NCBI GenBank assembly: GCA_025656505.1
Contig: JAHXHR010000001.1
Span: forward strand, 1 to 33,719
Direction of reading: 5' to 3'
From: Candidatus Thiodiazotropha sp. (ex Epidulcina cf. delphinae)
Lineage (GTDB): Bacteria > Pseudomonadota > Gammaproteobacteria > Chromatiales > Chromatiaceae
DNA: 33,719 nt
A program made the translations under genes and the position numbers. This document shows positions 1-9,249 of this stretch, piece by piece; position 1 is the stretch's first letter, and every line of letters begins with the position of its first letter. The notes under the pieces were generated by a model that saw only the letters and a list, made by a program, of their open reading frames with translations, made no database searches and was not told the origin of the DNA.

Positions 1-75
1 ACCCGATATGAGCGTTTAGCCATTACTTATCAAGCCATGCTCAGTTTGGTAGCCACTGTTATTTGGCTTAATTGA
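1..75 (+). pseudogene. C-terminal end of an IS5-type transposase (cut by window edge)
   Basis: Frame 1 reads 24 residues from the first base to a TGA at 73-75. The peptide starts TRYERLA and ends in a hydrophobic stretch closing with VIWLN, the usual ending of IS5-group DDE transposases (R-Y-[DE]-K/R-x-A, then a short hydrophobic tail ending IWL). The rest lies outside the window, so I cannot tell whether the gene is intact. The sequence after the stop (GAACGCCCC) is followed by CTAG at 85-88, which would fit a four-base target duplication of the IS5 type. That the insertion sequence ends near 84 is an inference. Confidence 0.55.
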
Positions 76-91
76 GAACGCCCCCTAGTAT

Positions 92-328
92 CTCAAGTTT
101 CGGCGTTCGTCCTGTTCCCATATTCTACGAGCTTCGTAGGGTGAGGCTCTGCCGCACCGTAACTTGAAGTCCTGGAACCCAAGGTATTGGTCAAGGGGGC
201 GCAAAGTGAAAAACCCCCTCATAGCAAACAGGAGCGCAACCCGGCATGGTGCGGCAGGGGCGGCACCCTGCGCCCTGTTCACAACATAGAACACGGAAAC
301 GAGTTGAATTTGAACTCCGAAACTTGAG
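92..328. repeat. 237-base element with inverted ends (CTCAAGTTTCGG family)
   Basis: The stretch begins with CTCAAGTTTCGGCGTTC at 92-108 and ends with its near-perfect reverse complement at 312-328 (16 of 17 bases match). A third copy of this end, with a longer match to the right-hand arm, lies at 16933. The interior has no convincing gene. The small open frames across it on both strands look like chance products of the inverted structure. It resembles a non-autonomous (MITE-like) element, but mobility is an inference. Confidence 0.55.
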
Positions 329-647
329 CTGGTATTTCGAGGGAAAAAACCCCGGCGCTCGTTCCTTGGACGCCGGGATCTTATGTCGCACTGATTGGTT
401 GGCAAAAGGTTTCGGTCCGTGGACGTCCCTGTTCATTTCGTGTCTCCCTGACATCCCTATATGCGACGTGTTTAAGTCTAGGTGAACAACCTCGGATAGT
501 ATGTAGGTTTGTTCCCGTTTTGGGGTAGGCTTTTTCTGACATGGATTCGTTGACCGGCTTGATTCCGTTGTCGCTCTTTTGAAACAATCCCCACCTTTAG
601 TCGAATTGACACCGCAAACCGACTACCCACTCCCAGAGGAATCACCG
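329..647. other. Non-coding stretch before the DUF1015 gene
   Basis: No gene is supported here. A GC-rich hairpin pairs CCCGGCG (351-357) with CGCCGGG (371-377) around a 13-base loop. No run of T follows closely, so it is not a clear terminator. The upstream extension of the DUF1015 frame from 579 is not used because it lacks a ribosome site and family similarity. I found no clear sigma-70 promoter. Confidence 0.4.
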
Positions 648-1889
648 ATGTCGTTGATCAGAGCATTTCCCGGATTGCGACCCGCCGAGGGGCGGGCCGC
701 AGATGTTGCCGCACCGCCCTATGACGTGATGAACGAGGCGGAGGCGCGTGAGATGGCTCAAGGGCGTCCCTGGAGTTTTCTGCATATTTCCAGGCCTGAG
801 ATAGACCTCCCCGAGGGCGCCGACCCCTATGCGCCGCAGGTGTATGCCAAGGCGGCTGAAAATCTGCATAAAATGCAACAGGATGGGATCTTGGTGCGCG
901 ATGCCAAGCCCTGCTACTACGTCTACCGACTGACCATGGGCTCCCACACACAGACAGGTCTGGTGGCAGCCGCTTCTGTTGATGCCTATGACAATAACCG
1001 CATCAAGAAGCATGAATTCACCCGCCCGGCCAAGGAGGACGACCGGGTCCGCCAGATCGATGTACTGAATGCCCAGACCGGACCGGTGTTCCTGGTCTAC
1101 CCCAGCACGGCCGCTGTCGATACCCTGTTGAGTCAGGCTTCGCAGTCCCGTCCCAATATGGATGTCACTGCCGGGGATGGTGTGCGCCACCGGATTTGGA
1201 TCTTGGATGATGACACCCTGGTGGCACGCTTGACTCGGGAGTTCGAGTCCATGGGCGCACTCTATGTGGCCGACGGTCACCATCGCTCCGCCGCGGGTTC
1301 ACGGGTGGGCGCGTCGCGCAAAGCCGCCAACCCAGACCATACCGGTGAGGAGTCGTATAACTATTTTCTGAGCGTCATCTTTCCGCACAATCAAATGCAG
1401 ATCCTCGATTACAACCGGGTGGTCAAGGATCTGAACGGACTCGATACAGCGGCCTTTCTCGTACGTGTGAAAGAGTCCTTTCTGGTCGAATCCAGTCAGC
1501 AACCCGTCAAACCGGGTGAGACGGCGGAATTCGGCATGTATCTGGATCGACGCTGGTACCGTCTGCGTCTCGACCCGGCGCGTATTCCAAGCGATGATCC
1601 GGTAGCCAGGCTGGATGTGAGTCTATTGGCGGATAATCTGATCGAACCTATACTCGGTATTTCCGATCCACGCCGCGACGGCCGAATCGATTTCGTCGGC
1701 GGTATCCGAGGCCTCTCGGGTTTGCAGCAACGGGTCGATTCGGGAGAGATGGCGGTGGCCTTTTCTCTTTTCCCCACCGCTATGGAAGACCTGATGGCGG
1801 TTGCGGATGCCGGGGAGGTGATGCCGCCCAAGTCGACCTGGTTCGAGCCGAAGCTGGCGGACGGGTTGGTAAGTCACGTACTCGATTGA
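648..1889 (+). CDS. DUF1015 family protein
   Basis: A 413-residue protein of the DUF1015 family, whose biochemical role I do not know. Family marks are visible: an N-terminal AFPGLRPAEG followed by VAAPPYDVM (about 20-28), SFLHISRPEIDLPEG (43-57), the basic-acidic IKKHEFTRPAKEDDR segment (119-133), and VADGHHRSAA (208-217), the most conserved stretch. No signal peptide or membrane helix is seen, so it is probably cytoplasmic. I chose ATG 648 because the family motif begins right after it and AGAGGA sits 6-12 bases upstream. It ends 22 bases before relA on the same strand, so the two may share a transcript. In other bacteria the family often sits near serine biosynthesis genes; none is seen here. 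Confidence 0.88.
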   Translation: MSLIRAFPGLRPAEGRAADVAAPPYDVMNEAEAREMAQGRPWSFLHISRPEIDLPEGADPYAPQVYAKAAENLHKMQQDGILVRDAKPCYYVYRLTMGSHTQTGLVAAASVDAYDNNRIKKHEFTRPAKEDDRVRQIDVLNAQTGPVFLVYPSTAAVDTLLSQASQSRPNMDVTAGDGVRHRIWILDDDTLVARLTREFESMGALYVADGHHRSAAGSRVGASRKAANPDHTGEESYNYFLSVIFPHNQMQILDYNRVVKDLNGLDTAAFLVRVKESFLVESSQQPVKPGETAEFGMYLDRRWYRLRLDPARIPSDDPVARLDVSLLADNLIEPILGISDPRRDGRIDFVGGIRGLSGLQQRVDSGEMAVAFSLFPTAMEDLMAVADAGEVMPPKSTWFEPKLADGLVSHVLD

Positions 1890-1911
1890 TGCCGGTAGCG
1901 AAGAAAAGAGC

Positions 1912-4116
1912 ATGGTAACCACCACCAGCAGTCTGCCCGAAGGGGATAGCGCCGATGCGGCCGTAGTAACGCACTGGCTGGCAATGCTGCCGGTCGAGTT
2001 CGACGAGCAGGACCGCCTGTTCTTGCGCAAGGCTGCCGATCTTGCCCTGGCGGCGAATCCCGAGAGACGCATCTCGAGCGGTGAAACCCAATTGAGGCAT
2101 GCCCTCTCCGTGGCCGAGGTCCTGGTCGGTCTGCGCATGGACAGGGAGACCTTGGCGGCGGCCATGTTACAGGGGGTGCTCAAGGCATCATCGATCGGTA
2201 TCAAGACGCTCAGGAAAAGGCTTGGAGAGAATACCGCGCATATGGTGGACGATCTGGCGCGTATCGGCCTGTTGACCGATCTCTCATCCGAGGTCTCACT
2301 GGAGGATGAGGAGGAACATGCGGAGAATTTGCGCCGTCTGCTGCTGGGGATCGCAGAGGATGTGCGGGTGGTATTGGTCGTGGTGGCGGAGCAGCTCCAC
2401 CTGATGCGCTCTGCGCGTGGACTTCCCCAGGAGTTGAGACACCGTCTGGCCAAGGAGACCCGGGAAATCTACGCCCCTCTTGCCAACCGGTTGGGTATCT
2501 GGCAAGTGAAGTGGGAGCTGGAAGACCTGGTGTTGCGTTTCCTCCGCCCCGACGAATACAAGCGTATCGCCGGTCAGCTCGACGGTCGACGGGCCGATCG
2601 GGAGGCGTTCATCAGAGAGGTCATCGACCTGCTGCGGGAGAAGTTTCTTGCTGCGGGCGTCAATGCCGGAATCAGCGGACGGCCGAAGCACATCTATAGC
2701 ATATGGCGAAAAATGCAACGTAAAGCGGTGGATATCGAACAGATTTTCGATCTCCGGGCGGTGCGGGTGTTGGTGCCTGATATCGCTCAGTGCTATGCCG
2801 CGCTCGGTGTGGTGCATGGGCTCTGGAAACACATTCCCGGCGAGTTCGACGACTATATCGCCACCCCCAAGGTCAATCTCTATCAATCGATCCACACCGC
2901 TGTGATCGGCCCGGAGGAGAAGACCCTGGAGATCCAGATTCGCACCCCCGATATGCACCACCATGCGGAGTTGGGCGTGGCCGCCCATTGGCGCTACAAA
3001 GAGAATGCCAAGCAGGATAGCGATTTCGAACGGCGTATCGTGAAAATGCGTCAGTGGTTGCAGAGGAAGGGGGAGGGTGAAGAGGGTGCTGATCTGTTGG
3101 ATGGGTTGGATACGGAGATGGAGGCAACCCGCATCTATGTCCTGACGCCTGTGGGTAAGGTGGTCGAACTGCCCAAGGGCTCGACCCCGCTCGATTTTGC
3201 CTATACCATCCATACGGACATCGGTCATCAGTGTCGGGGAGCCCGGGTGGACGGCCATATCGTGCAGTTGAACCGTTCCCTGCGCAGTGGCGAAACCGTC
3301 GAGATCCTGACAGCCAAGAGCGGGACTCCCAGTCGGGACTGGATCAACCCGCATCTGGGTTATCTGCATAGCTCCAGGGCCCGCAACCGGGTCAAACAGT
3401 GGTTCAAGCATCTCGATTATGGGCATCATGTAGAGTTGGGGCGCGCTGCCCTTGAGCGTGAAATGATCCGACTATCGATAAGCGAAAAGCCGGATTTGAG
3501 TGCGGCGGCGGCGAAACACAATCTGCAGCATGCCGAGGATGTTTATGCGGCGATCGGCAGGGGCGATCTGTCGCCGATCCAGGTGGCGGGCCTTGGCGGC
3601 AGGGAGAAGCCTGGGAGGCGCACGAAGCCCGTCCCGACGATGCCCCGCAAGCAGGAGGCGGTCAAGGGCGAAGTGGTGGTGGCCGGCGTCGATGACCTGA
3701 TGACCGGCTTGGCGCGGTGCTGCAAACCGGTTCCCTATGATCCGATCATCGGTTTTGTCACCCGGGGTCGGGGAGTCACCGTGCATCGGCGAGATTGCCC
3801 GAATATTCGCGCCCTGCAGGAGGAGGAGGGAGAACGCCTGGTCAACGTGCATTGGAGCGATGGACTGCCCGATACGCAATATGCGGTGGATTTTCTGGTG
3901 GTCGCCGGCGATCGAAAGGGGTTGTTGAGGGATATCTCTTCCATCCTTACCAATGACGATATCGACGTCATCGGCGTCAATACCAACAGCGATCGCAAGA
4001 CCGACTCAGCCAGTATGCGTTTTACCGTCGAGGTTCGGAATATGGAACAACTCAGCCGGCTGTTGTCGAAAGTGGAACAGTTGCCGGATGTGAACTTGGT
4101 CAAGCGATTGCTATGA
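1912..4116 (+). CDS. relA: GTP pyrophosphokinase RelA, (p)ppGpp synthetase
   Basis: A 734-residue protein (E. coli RelA is 744). It makes (p)ppGpp from ATP and GDP/GTP when uncharged tRNA sits on the ribosome. The N-terminal region (about 55-180) aligns with the HD hydrolase domain but lacks the histidine-aspartate pair (AAAMLQG where an HD motif is expected), as in monofunctional RelA rather than SpoT. The synthetase domain (about 240-370) shows FDLRAVRVLV, the acidic EFDDYI typical of RelA, YQSIHT and EIQIRT. A TGS domain follows (RIYVLTPVGKVVELPKG, about 405-465), then a Cys/His region with CCKPVP and HRRDCPN (about 605-635) and a C-terminal ACT domain. One small oddity is LYQSIHT where many relatives have GYQSIHT. 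Confidence 0.95.
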   Translation: MVTTTSSLPEGDSADAAVVTHWLAMLPVEFDEQDRLFLRKAADLALAANPERRISSGETQLRHALSVAEVLVGLRMDRETLAAAMLQGVLKASSIGIKTLRKRLGENTAHMVDDLARIGLLTDLSSEVSLEDEEEHAENLRRLLLGIAEDVRVVLVVVAEQLHLMRSARGLPQELRHRLAKETREIYAPLANRLGIWQVKWELEDLVLRFLRPDEYKRIAGQLDGRRADREAFIREVIDLLREKFLAAGVNAGISGRPKHIYSIWRKMQRKAVDIEQIFDLRAVRVLVPDIAQCYAALGVVHGLWKHIPGEFDDYIATPKVNLYQSIHTAVIGPEEKTLEIQIRTPDMHHHAELGVAAHWRYKENAKQDSDFERRIVKMRQWLQRKGEGEEGADLLDGLDTEMEATRIYVLTPVGKVVELPKGSTPLDFAYTIHTDIGHQCRGARVDGHIVQLNRSLRSGETVEILTAKSGTPSRDWINPHLGYLHSSRARNRVKQWFKHLDYGHHVELGRAALEREMIRLSISEKPDLSAAAAKHNLQHAEDVYAAIGRGDLSPIQVAGLGGREKPGRRTKPVPTMPRKQEAVKGEVVVAGVDDLMTGLARCCKPVPYDPIIGFVTRGRGVTVHRRDCPNIRALQEEEGERLVNVHWSDGLPDTQYAVDFLVVAGDRKGLLRDISSILTNDDIDVIGVNTNSDRKTDSASMRFTVEVRNMEQLSRLLSKVEQLPDVNLVKRLL

Positions 4117-4297
4117 ATCGGCGGGTATTCGTGTTTACTAACCCGAGGAGTGCTACAGTGGCGTTACGATGCCTTGCCGTGGGTCGGCACACTACGGCTG
4201 AATGTCATCCAATCATCTTTCAGGTTAGCACAATTGCCGGCCAGCCTTGGCGGGGCTAAACTAACGCCTTGTTATTTTATGTGTTTTTTCTTCTCCT

Positions 4298-5428
4298 GTG
4301 TCCACGGTTAAGTATTGCGAAATACCTGTCTTGGTTAAAGAAACGATTAAAACAAACCTTCTGGACCTCGATCTGAAAGGAATGGAGGCGCTCGTCCTCG
4401 GATTGGGCTTCAAGGCATTCCATGGGCGCAATGTCTTCAAATGGATTCACAAACACGGCGTCAGGGACTTTGTCGCCATGACCGACATCTCCAAGCGTCT
4501 GCGTGAGCGATTGCAGCAAGTGGCGGAAATCGCTGTGCCGAATACGGCATTCGAACAACCCGCACGGGACGGCGCCCGCAAGTGGGTCATCGAGTTGCAG
4601 GACGGCCAGCGTATTGAGACGGTCTGCATACCGGACGATAGCCGGAACACCATCTGCGTCTCCTCCCAAGTGGGATGCGCTCTCGATTGCGCTTTTTGTT
4701 CCACCGCCCGGCAGGGTTTCAATCGCAACCTCAGTGTGGCGGAGATCATCGGCCAGGTATGGATCGCCAGCCGTGAACTCGGTGCTGCACCGAGCAATAT
4801 CGTGATGATGGGGATGGGTGAACCGCTGGCTAATATCGATGCCGTGGTGACAGCGATGAACATCATGCAGGACGATCTGGCTTACATGGTCTCCAAATAC
4901 CGGGTTACCGTCAGCACAGCGGGGATAGTACCGGCGCTCAACAGACTGCGTGAGCTGAGCGACGTCAGCCTGGCGGTGTCACTGCATGCGCCGGATAATG
5001 CCTTACGGGACAAACTGGTGCCGATCAACCGGAAATACCCCCTGGAAGCGCTGATTCCCGCCTGTCGTGAATTTGTCAGGGGAGATAAACGGCGTAAAGT
5101 GACTTGGGAATATGTCATGCTCGATGGCGTCAACGATAGTCTACAGCATGCCAAGGCATTGATTCGTCTGCTCGAAGGGACGCCTTCCAAGGTCAACCTG
5201 ATCCCTTTCAATCCCTTTCCCGGCGCCTCCTATCAGGCATCGCCCGCAGATCGGGTCGAGGCATTTCGTCAGCGGCTTAAGCGCTCGGGGCTTATCGCCA
5301 CCACGCGCAAGACTCGGGGCGATGATATCGATGCCGCCTGTGGCCAACTGGTCGGTAAGGTCAGGGATCGCAGTAGCAGAGAATTGCGCTTGGAGAGACC
5401 GGACAATCTCAAGCTGGGTATCACATGA
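4298..5428 (+). CDS. rlmN: 23S rRNA A2503 / tRNA A37 C2-methyltransferase RlmN
   Basis: A radical SAM enzyme that methylates C2 of A2503 in 23S rRNA and A37 in some tRNAs. The cluster motif CALDCAFC (CX3CX2C) lies in QVGCALDCAFCSTARQG. MMGMGEPLANIDAV, SLHAPDN and the C-terminal cysteine in GDDIDAACGQLVGKVR, which forms the methyl-carrying residue in this family, are all present. The start is uncertain. GTG 4298 gives 376 residues but has no ribosome site; TTG 4331, just before the conserved KTNLLDLDLKGMEA, is an alternative. The gene is the first of the rlmN-pilW-rodZ run and overlaps pilW by four bases (ATGA), implying coupled translation. Confidence 0.93.
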   Translation: MSTVKYCEIPVLVKETIKTNLLDLDLKGMEALVLGLGFKAFHGRNVFKWIHKHGVRDFVAMTDISKRLRERLQQVAEIAVPNTAFEQPARDGARKWVIELQDGQRIETVCIPDDSRNTICVSSQVGCALDCAFCSTARQGFNRNLSVAEIIGQVWIASRELGAAPSNIVMMGMGEPLANIDAVVTAMNIMQDDLAYMVSKYRVTVSTAGIVPALNRLRELSDVSLAVSLHAPDNALRDKLVPINRKYPLEALIPACREFVRGDKRRKVTWEYVMLDGVNDSLQHAKALIRLLEGTPSKVNLIPFNPFPGASYQASPADRVEAFRQRLKRSGLIATTRKTRGDDIDAACGQLVGKVRDRSSRELRLERPDNLKLGIT

Positions 5429-6213
5429 ATTCAATCGGTGGTTATCGACTCTTCGGCGCTTTGCTGCTTTCGCTGCTTCTTATCGGCTGTGCGTCACAGG
5501 AAAAAATGACCGATGCTACCGGCAACCTGGGACGGGAAAAGCGTACCAGTCCGGCGAAGATCTATGTCGAGATGGGAATGGCCTATATGCGCGACGGCCA
5601 ATCGGCCGTGGCCATGCAAAAGCTGAAAAAGGCGATTGCCGTGGATGATGATTTTCCTGAGGCCCACAATGTCATCGCCATCCTTTACGAGCAGTTGGGG
5701 GAGAGCGATTTGGCCGGAGTGCATTATGACCGGGCGGTAGAGCTTGACGGCCGTGATCCTTACATCCGCAATGCGCGCGGTAGTTACTATTGCCGGCGAG
5801 GCAGGTTTGAAGCGGCGGCTCAGGAGTTTCAGCAGGCGCTGTCCAACCCGCTCTATCCGACCCCTTGGGTGGCCATGACGAACGCGGGGTTGTGTGTCGA
5901 ACGCGCCGGGGAAAGGGCCGAGGCGGAGGACTTCTACCGACAAGCCCTTACCGCCAATCCGCAATATCCCACGGCGTTGTTTCAAATGGCGGAATGCTCT
6001 TTGCAACAGCAAAAGGATCTGTCCGCCCGCGCCTATCTGGAACGTTATCACAGTGAGCTTCAACCCTCTGCCGCATCCCTTTGGCTTGGTGTGCAGATCG
6101 AGAAACGATTGGAGGATCGGCGCAAAGCGGCTGAATACAAAGGCAGGCTGCTCAGGGAGTTCCCGGATGCCCCTGAGATCCAAATGCTCTACGAAGCAGA
6201 AAGACGGCAATGA
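5425..6213 (+). CDS. pilW: Type IV pilus biogenesis/stability lipoprotein PilW (PilF)
   Basis: A 262-residue TPR lipoprotein. The N-terminus is a lipoprotein signal with cleavage before Cys22 (LLLIGCASQ). Several TPR units follow from about residue 45 to 200, for example AYMRDGQSAVAMQKLKKAI and PEAHNVIAILYEQLGESDLA. In this family the protein helps the PilQ secretin assemble in the outer membrane. Position between rlmN and rodZ is the usual gammaproteobacterial arrangement and strengthens the call. It overlaps rlmN and rodZ by four bases each. No other pilus gene is in the window. Confidence 0.9.
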   Translation: MNSIGGYRLFGALLLSLLLIGCASQEKMTDATGNLGREKRTSPAKIYVEMGMAYMRDGQSAVAMQKLKKAIAVDDDFPEAHNVIAILYEQLGESDLAGVHYDRAVELDGRDPYIRNARGSYYCRRGRFEAAAQEFQQALSNPLYPTPWVAMTNAGLCVERAGERAEAEDFYRQALTANPQYPTALFQMAECSLQQQKDLSARAYLERYHSELQPSAASLWLGVQIEKRLEDRRKAAEYKGRLLREFPDAPEIQMLYEAERRQ

Positions 6214-7190
6214 ATGTCTCAAGCAAAGATGAGAATCAACCCTCCACCGGTTCCACCGAGGGGCCTGGTTCACAGTTACGCAAGGCGAGAAAGCGCCAGG
6301 GGTTGGAGCAGACCGAGATGGCGACCCAACTGCACCTCAGTCAGGCGATGATCGAGGCCCTGGAGTCGGATAATTACGAAAAGCTGCCGAAACCGGTCTT
6401 TGTTCAAGGTTACTTGCGCAACTATTCCCGCCTGCTGGGGGTTAATGAAGATGCCGTGATCGAGGCCTATCAGCGTCTGTTACCCAGCACGGATGAGAAG
6501 CCCATCTCCAAGAGTCAGGACGGAAAGTTGAGCAAAGGGCTGCATAGCGGCCATGGTGTCATGCGTCTGGTGACTTGGGGTATCTTGCTGTTGTTGGTGC
6601 TGATGCTGTTTTTTTGGTGGCAGACCCGTGTGGAACTGGAAGAGCCGGCGCCCGCCCCGGCAGGGAGTCAATTTCCGCAGCTGCCCCAGGATAGCCCTGC
6701 CGGTCAGCTTGACTTGACCCCGCTTGCCGAAGAGGAAGCGGTGATCTTCTCCACGCCGGTGGAGGAAGCGCCACAGGCGATGGACAGCGAGATAGAGGAG
6801 CCGGCGGTAACGGCCGAGGTCGAGTCGCCAATTCCTGAAGAACGTTTTCAAGCGCCGCTTGAAATCGAGGCGCCTGCCCCAGTCATCGAGACCGCCCAAC
6901 CACGGGAAGCGGTCACCGAAGAGGTCGTGGCGCCCGTCTCGAAACTACTGGTGTTCGAGTTTACCGACGCTTGCTGGACAGATGTCCGGGACCGGGACGG
7001 CAAGGTGCGCATCATCGGTGAGATGCGATCAGGGATACAGCGCACCTTGAGTAGCCGGTTGGGGCCGTTTAACGTGGTATTGGGCAATGCCCCTGCCGTT
7101 AGATTGACGGTCGACGGCCAACCCTTCGACCTTCAGCCGTTCATACGTGGCAAGGTGGCGCGCTTTACCTTGGATCCTGCCCGGTTGTAG
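6210..7190 (+). CDS. rodZ: Cytoskeletal protein RodZ
   Basis: A 326-residue protein that links the MreB cytoskeleton to the membrane and to cell-wall synthesis in rod-shaped cells. The order is typical: a cytoplasmic helix-turn-helix of the Xre/Cro type (about 20-90, LRKARKRQGLEQTEMATQL), a transmembrane helix near 113-135 (WGILLLLVLMLFFWW), a long Pro/Glu/Ala-rich periplasmic linker (about 140-240) and a C-terminal DUF4115 beta domain (VFEFTDACWTDVRDRDGK onward). The start overlaps the pilW stop by four bases. Unlike E. coli, ispG does not follow; hisS comes next after 78 bases. Confidence 0.93.
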   Translation: MNVSSKDENQPSTGSTEGPGSQLRKARKRQGLEQTEMATQLHLSQAMIEALESDNYEKLPKPVFVQGYLRNYSRLLGVNEDAVIEAYQRLLPSTDEKPISKSQDGKLSKGLHSGHGVMRLVTWGILLLLVLMLFFWWQTRVELEEPAPAPAGSQFPQLPQDSPAGQLDLTPLAEEEAVIFSTPVEEAPQAMDSEIEEPAVTAEVESPIPEERFQAPLEIEAPAPVIETAQPREAVTEEVVAPVSKLLVFEFTDACWTDVRDRDGKVRIIGEMRSGIQRTLSSRLGPFNVVLGNAPAVRLTVDGQPFDLQPFIRGKVARFTLDPARL

Positions 7191-7268
7191 CTCAAGCCTA
7201 AGGTTCCGTGGTACTCTTCACCGCTTTATCCAAACCGGCCTAGTTTCACGCCCGATTCCATAAAACCG

Positions 7269-8567
7269 ATGACGAAGCAGATCCAAGCCATACGCGGGAT
7301 GAAAGATATCCTGCCGCAGCAGACCCCTCTCTGGCAGTTCCTGGAAGATCGGGTTCGTTCAGTACTCAGTCGCTACGGTTATGCCGAAATCCGTATGCCC
7401 GTGGTGGAAATGACCGAGCTGTTCAAGCGCTCCATCGGCGAGGTGACGGATATCGTCGAGAAGGAGATGTATACCTTTGCCGGTCGCAATGGTGACAGCC
7501 TCACCCTGCGCCCCGAGGGTACCGCAGGTTGCGTGCGCGCCGGTTTGGAAAACGGTTTGATCTTCAACCAGACCCAACGGCTGTGGTATCAGGGTCCGAT
7601 GTTTCGCCACGAGCGACCTCAGAAGGGGCGATATCGTCAGTTCCACCAGATCGGTGTCGAGACGTTCGGATTGGCCGGGCCGGATACCGATCTCGAACTG
7701 ATCCTGATCACCGCCAGGATCTGGCGGGAACTGGGTCTGCACGGGCTCGAGCTTCAGCTCAACACCTTGGGTACCGCAGAGGAGCGAGGTCACTACCGCG
7801 ATCAACTGGTGAGCTATTTCCAGGCGCGTATCGACGAACTGGATGAGGACAGCCGGCGCAGGCTGGGGAGCAATCCGCTGCGCATTCTGGATAGCAAGAA
7901 CCCGCAGATGGTCGCGGTGGTAGAGGATGCTCCCACCCTCATGGCGCATCTCGGAGAAGTATCGTTGCAGCACTTCGAGCGCTTGCGTCAGGGACTCGAT
8001 GCCGCAGGGGTGAGCTATGTGCTGAATCCACACCTGGTGCGAGGCCTGGACTACTATAGCCGGACGGTCTTCGAATGGGTGACTGACAGTCTCGGCGCAC
8101 AAGGGACGGTATGCGCCGGTGGGCGCTACGACGGACTGGTCGAGCAGTTGGGCGGTAAGTCAACCACAGCGGTCGGTTTCGCCATCGGCCTGGAAAGAGT
8201 GATCGCCATGTTGGAGAGCACCGACCTGACAGAACGTCTCTGCGGACCCGATGTCTATCTGGTGATGATGGGGGAGGCGGCTGCCCGTGAAGGCATTCAG
8301 CTAGCGGAACGGTTGCGCGATGCGCTGCCCGAACTGCGCCTCGTCTGCCATTGTGGGGGCGGTGGTTTTAAGAACCAGCTAAAAAAGGCGGATAAAAGCG
8401 GTGCCCGGTACGCGCTTATTCTGGGTGAGGATGAACTTGCCCGAAACGAAATCGGTTTTAAACCGCTACGCGGTGAAGGCGAGCAACAGCAACTGGGCAT
8501 AGCGCACCTGCAAGCCAGGCTTGCACAAGCGGTAGTCCGCGCGAATGATATTGACCCGGCGACCTAA
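7269..8567 (+). CDS. hisS: Histidyl-tRNA synthetase
   Basis: A 432-residue class II aminoacyl-tRNA synthetase that charges tRNA-His. It has the expected opening [11 protein letters not shown], the class II motif around [13 protein letters not shown], motif 2 with [16 protein letters not shown], the histidine-binding signatures [12 protein letters not shown] and [15 protein letters not shown], and motif 3 [11 protein letters not shown]. The C-terminal anticodon-binding domain covers roughly 330-425. The ribosome site before ATG 7269 is weak, but the family N-terminus supports this start. It sits in the conserved hisS-yfgM-bamB-der order. Confidence 0.96.
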   Translation: MTKQIQAIRGMKDILPQQTPLWQFLEDRVRSVLSRYGYAEIRMPVVEMTELFKRSIGEVTDIVEKEMYTFAGRNGDSLTLRPEGTAGCVRAGLENGLIFNQTQRLWYQGPMFRHERPQKGRYRQFHQIGVETFGLAGPDTDLELILITARIWRELGLHGLELQLNTLGTAEERGHYRDQLVSYFQARIDELDEDSRRRLGSNPLRILDSKNPQMVAVVEDAPTLMAHLGEVSLQHFERLRQGLDAAGVSYVLNPHLVRGLDYYSRTVFEWVTDSLGAQGTVCAGGRYDGLVEQLGGKSTTAVGFAIGLERVIAMLESTDLTERLCGPDVYLVMMGEAAAREGIQLAERLRDALPELRLVCHCGGGGFKNQLKKADKSGARYALILGEDELARNEIGFKPLRGEGEQQQLGIAHLQARLAQAVVRANDIDPAT

Positions 8568-8615
8568 TAGGTTGCATTCAGTTAAGAAAACAGTGAGTTT
8601 GAAAGGTTACATGCG

Positions 8616-9242
8616 ATGAGCGTATATCAGACCGAAGAAGAACAGGTTGAGGCCATTAAACGCTGGTGGAAGGAGAACGGCGCCTCGGTGATCGGCGGAT
8701 TGGTCATCGGACTTGGCGGTGTTTTCGGCTGGCAGGCCTGGGGCAGCTACCAGAATCGTGTCGGCGCAGAAGCCGCCCTCGCCTTCAACCAGATGGTCGT
8801 GGCGGTAGAGCGGCGAGACAGCGCCTCCGCTGTCAAACAGGCAGAGTTGATGAGGGAGAATTTTGACGGCAGCAGCTATGCCGTATTTGCTGCGTTGGCG
8901 GAGGCGAGATTAAAGCTCGACGAGGGCGACCGGGCTGCAGCGAAGTCCCGGCTCGAAGGGGCGAATCAGCAAGCCGATCATCCCGCGTTGAAACAGCTCG
9001 TGCAGCTCAACCTAGCCAGAATCCTCCTCGATGAGGGGGAACTTGACGCCGCCGGTGAGCTAGCCGGTTCCGGTGAAGGAGGATTTGCCGGCGAATTCGC
9101 CGTATTACGAGGGGATATCGCCTTAGCCAAGGGTGACAAGGCATCGGCTGTGGCGGCCTATACCCAGGCGATGACCCTGGAGGTCGGCAATCGCAGTCTG
9201 CTGCAGATGAAGCTCGACGATCTGGCAATAGCAGCCCCTTGA
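8616..9242 (+). CDS. yfgM: YfgM family membrane-anchored TPR chaperone/ancillary SecYEG protein
   Basis: A 208-residue protein with a short cytoplasmic N-terminus (VYQTEEEQVEAIKRWWKENG), one transmembrane helix at about 24-42 (VIGGLVIGLGGVFGWQAW) and a periplasmic TPR-like domain. In E. coli YfgM binds PpiD at the SecYEG translocon and takes part in periplasmic folding. Length (E. coli 206) and position between hisS and bamB agree. The stop is 7 bases before the bamB start, so the two are very likely co-transcribed. Confidence 0.92.
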   Translation: MSVYQTEEEQVEAIKRWWKENGASVIGGLVIGLGGVFGWQAWGSYQNRVGAEAALAFNQMVVAVERRDSASAVKQAELMRENFDGSSYAVFAALAEARLKLDEGDRAAAKSRLEGANQQADHPALKQLVQLNLARILLDEGELDAAGELAGSGEGGFAGEFAVLRGDIALAKGDKASAVAAYTQAMTLEVGNRSLLQMKLDDLAIAAP

Positions 9243-9249
9243 GGCGGAG

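Noticed and set aside
191-587. Overlapping short open frames on both strands in the left repeat region
   Set aside because: They run across the inverted element, lack ribosome sites and show no family features.
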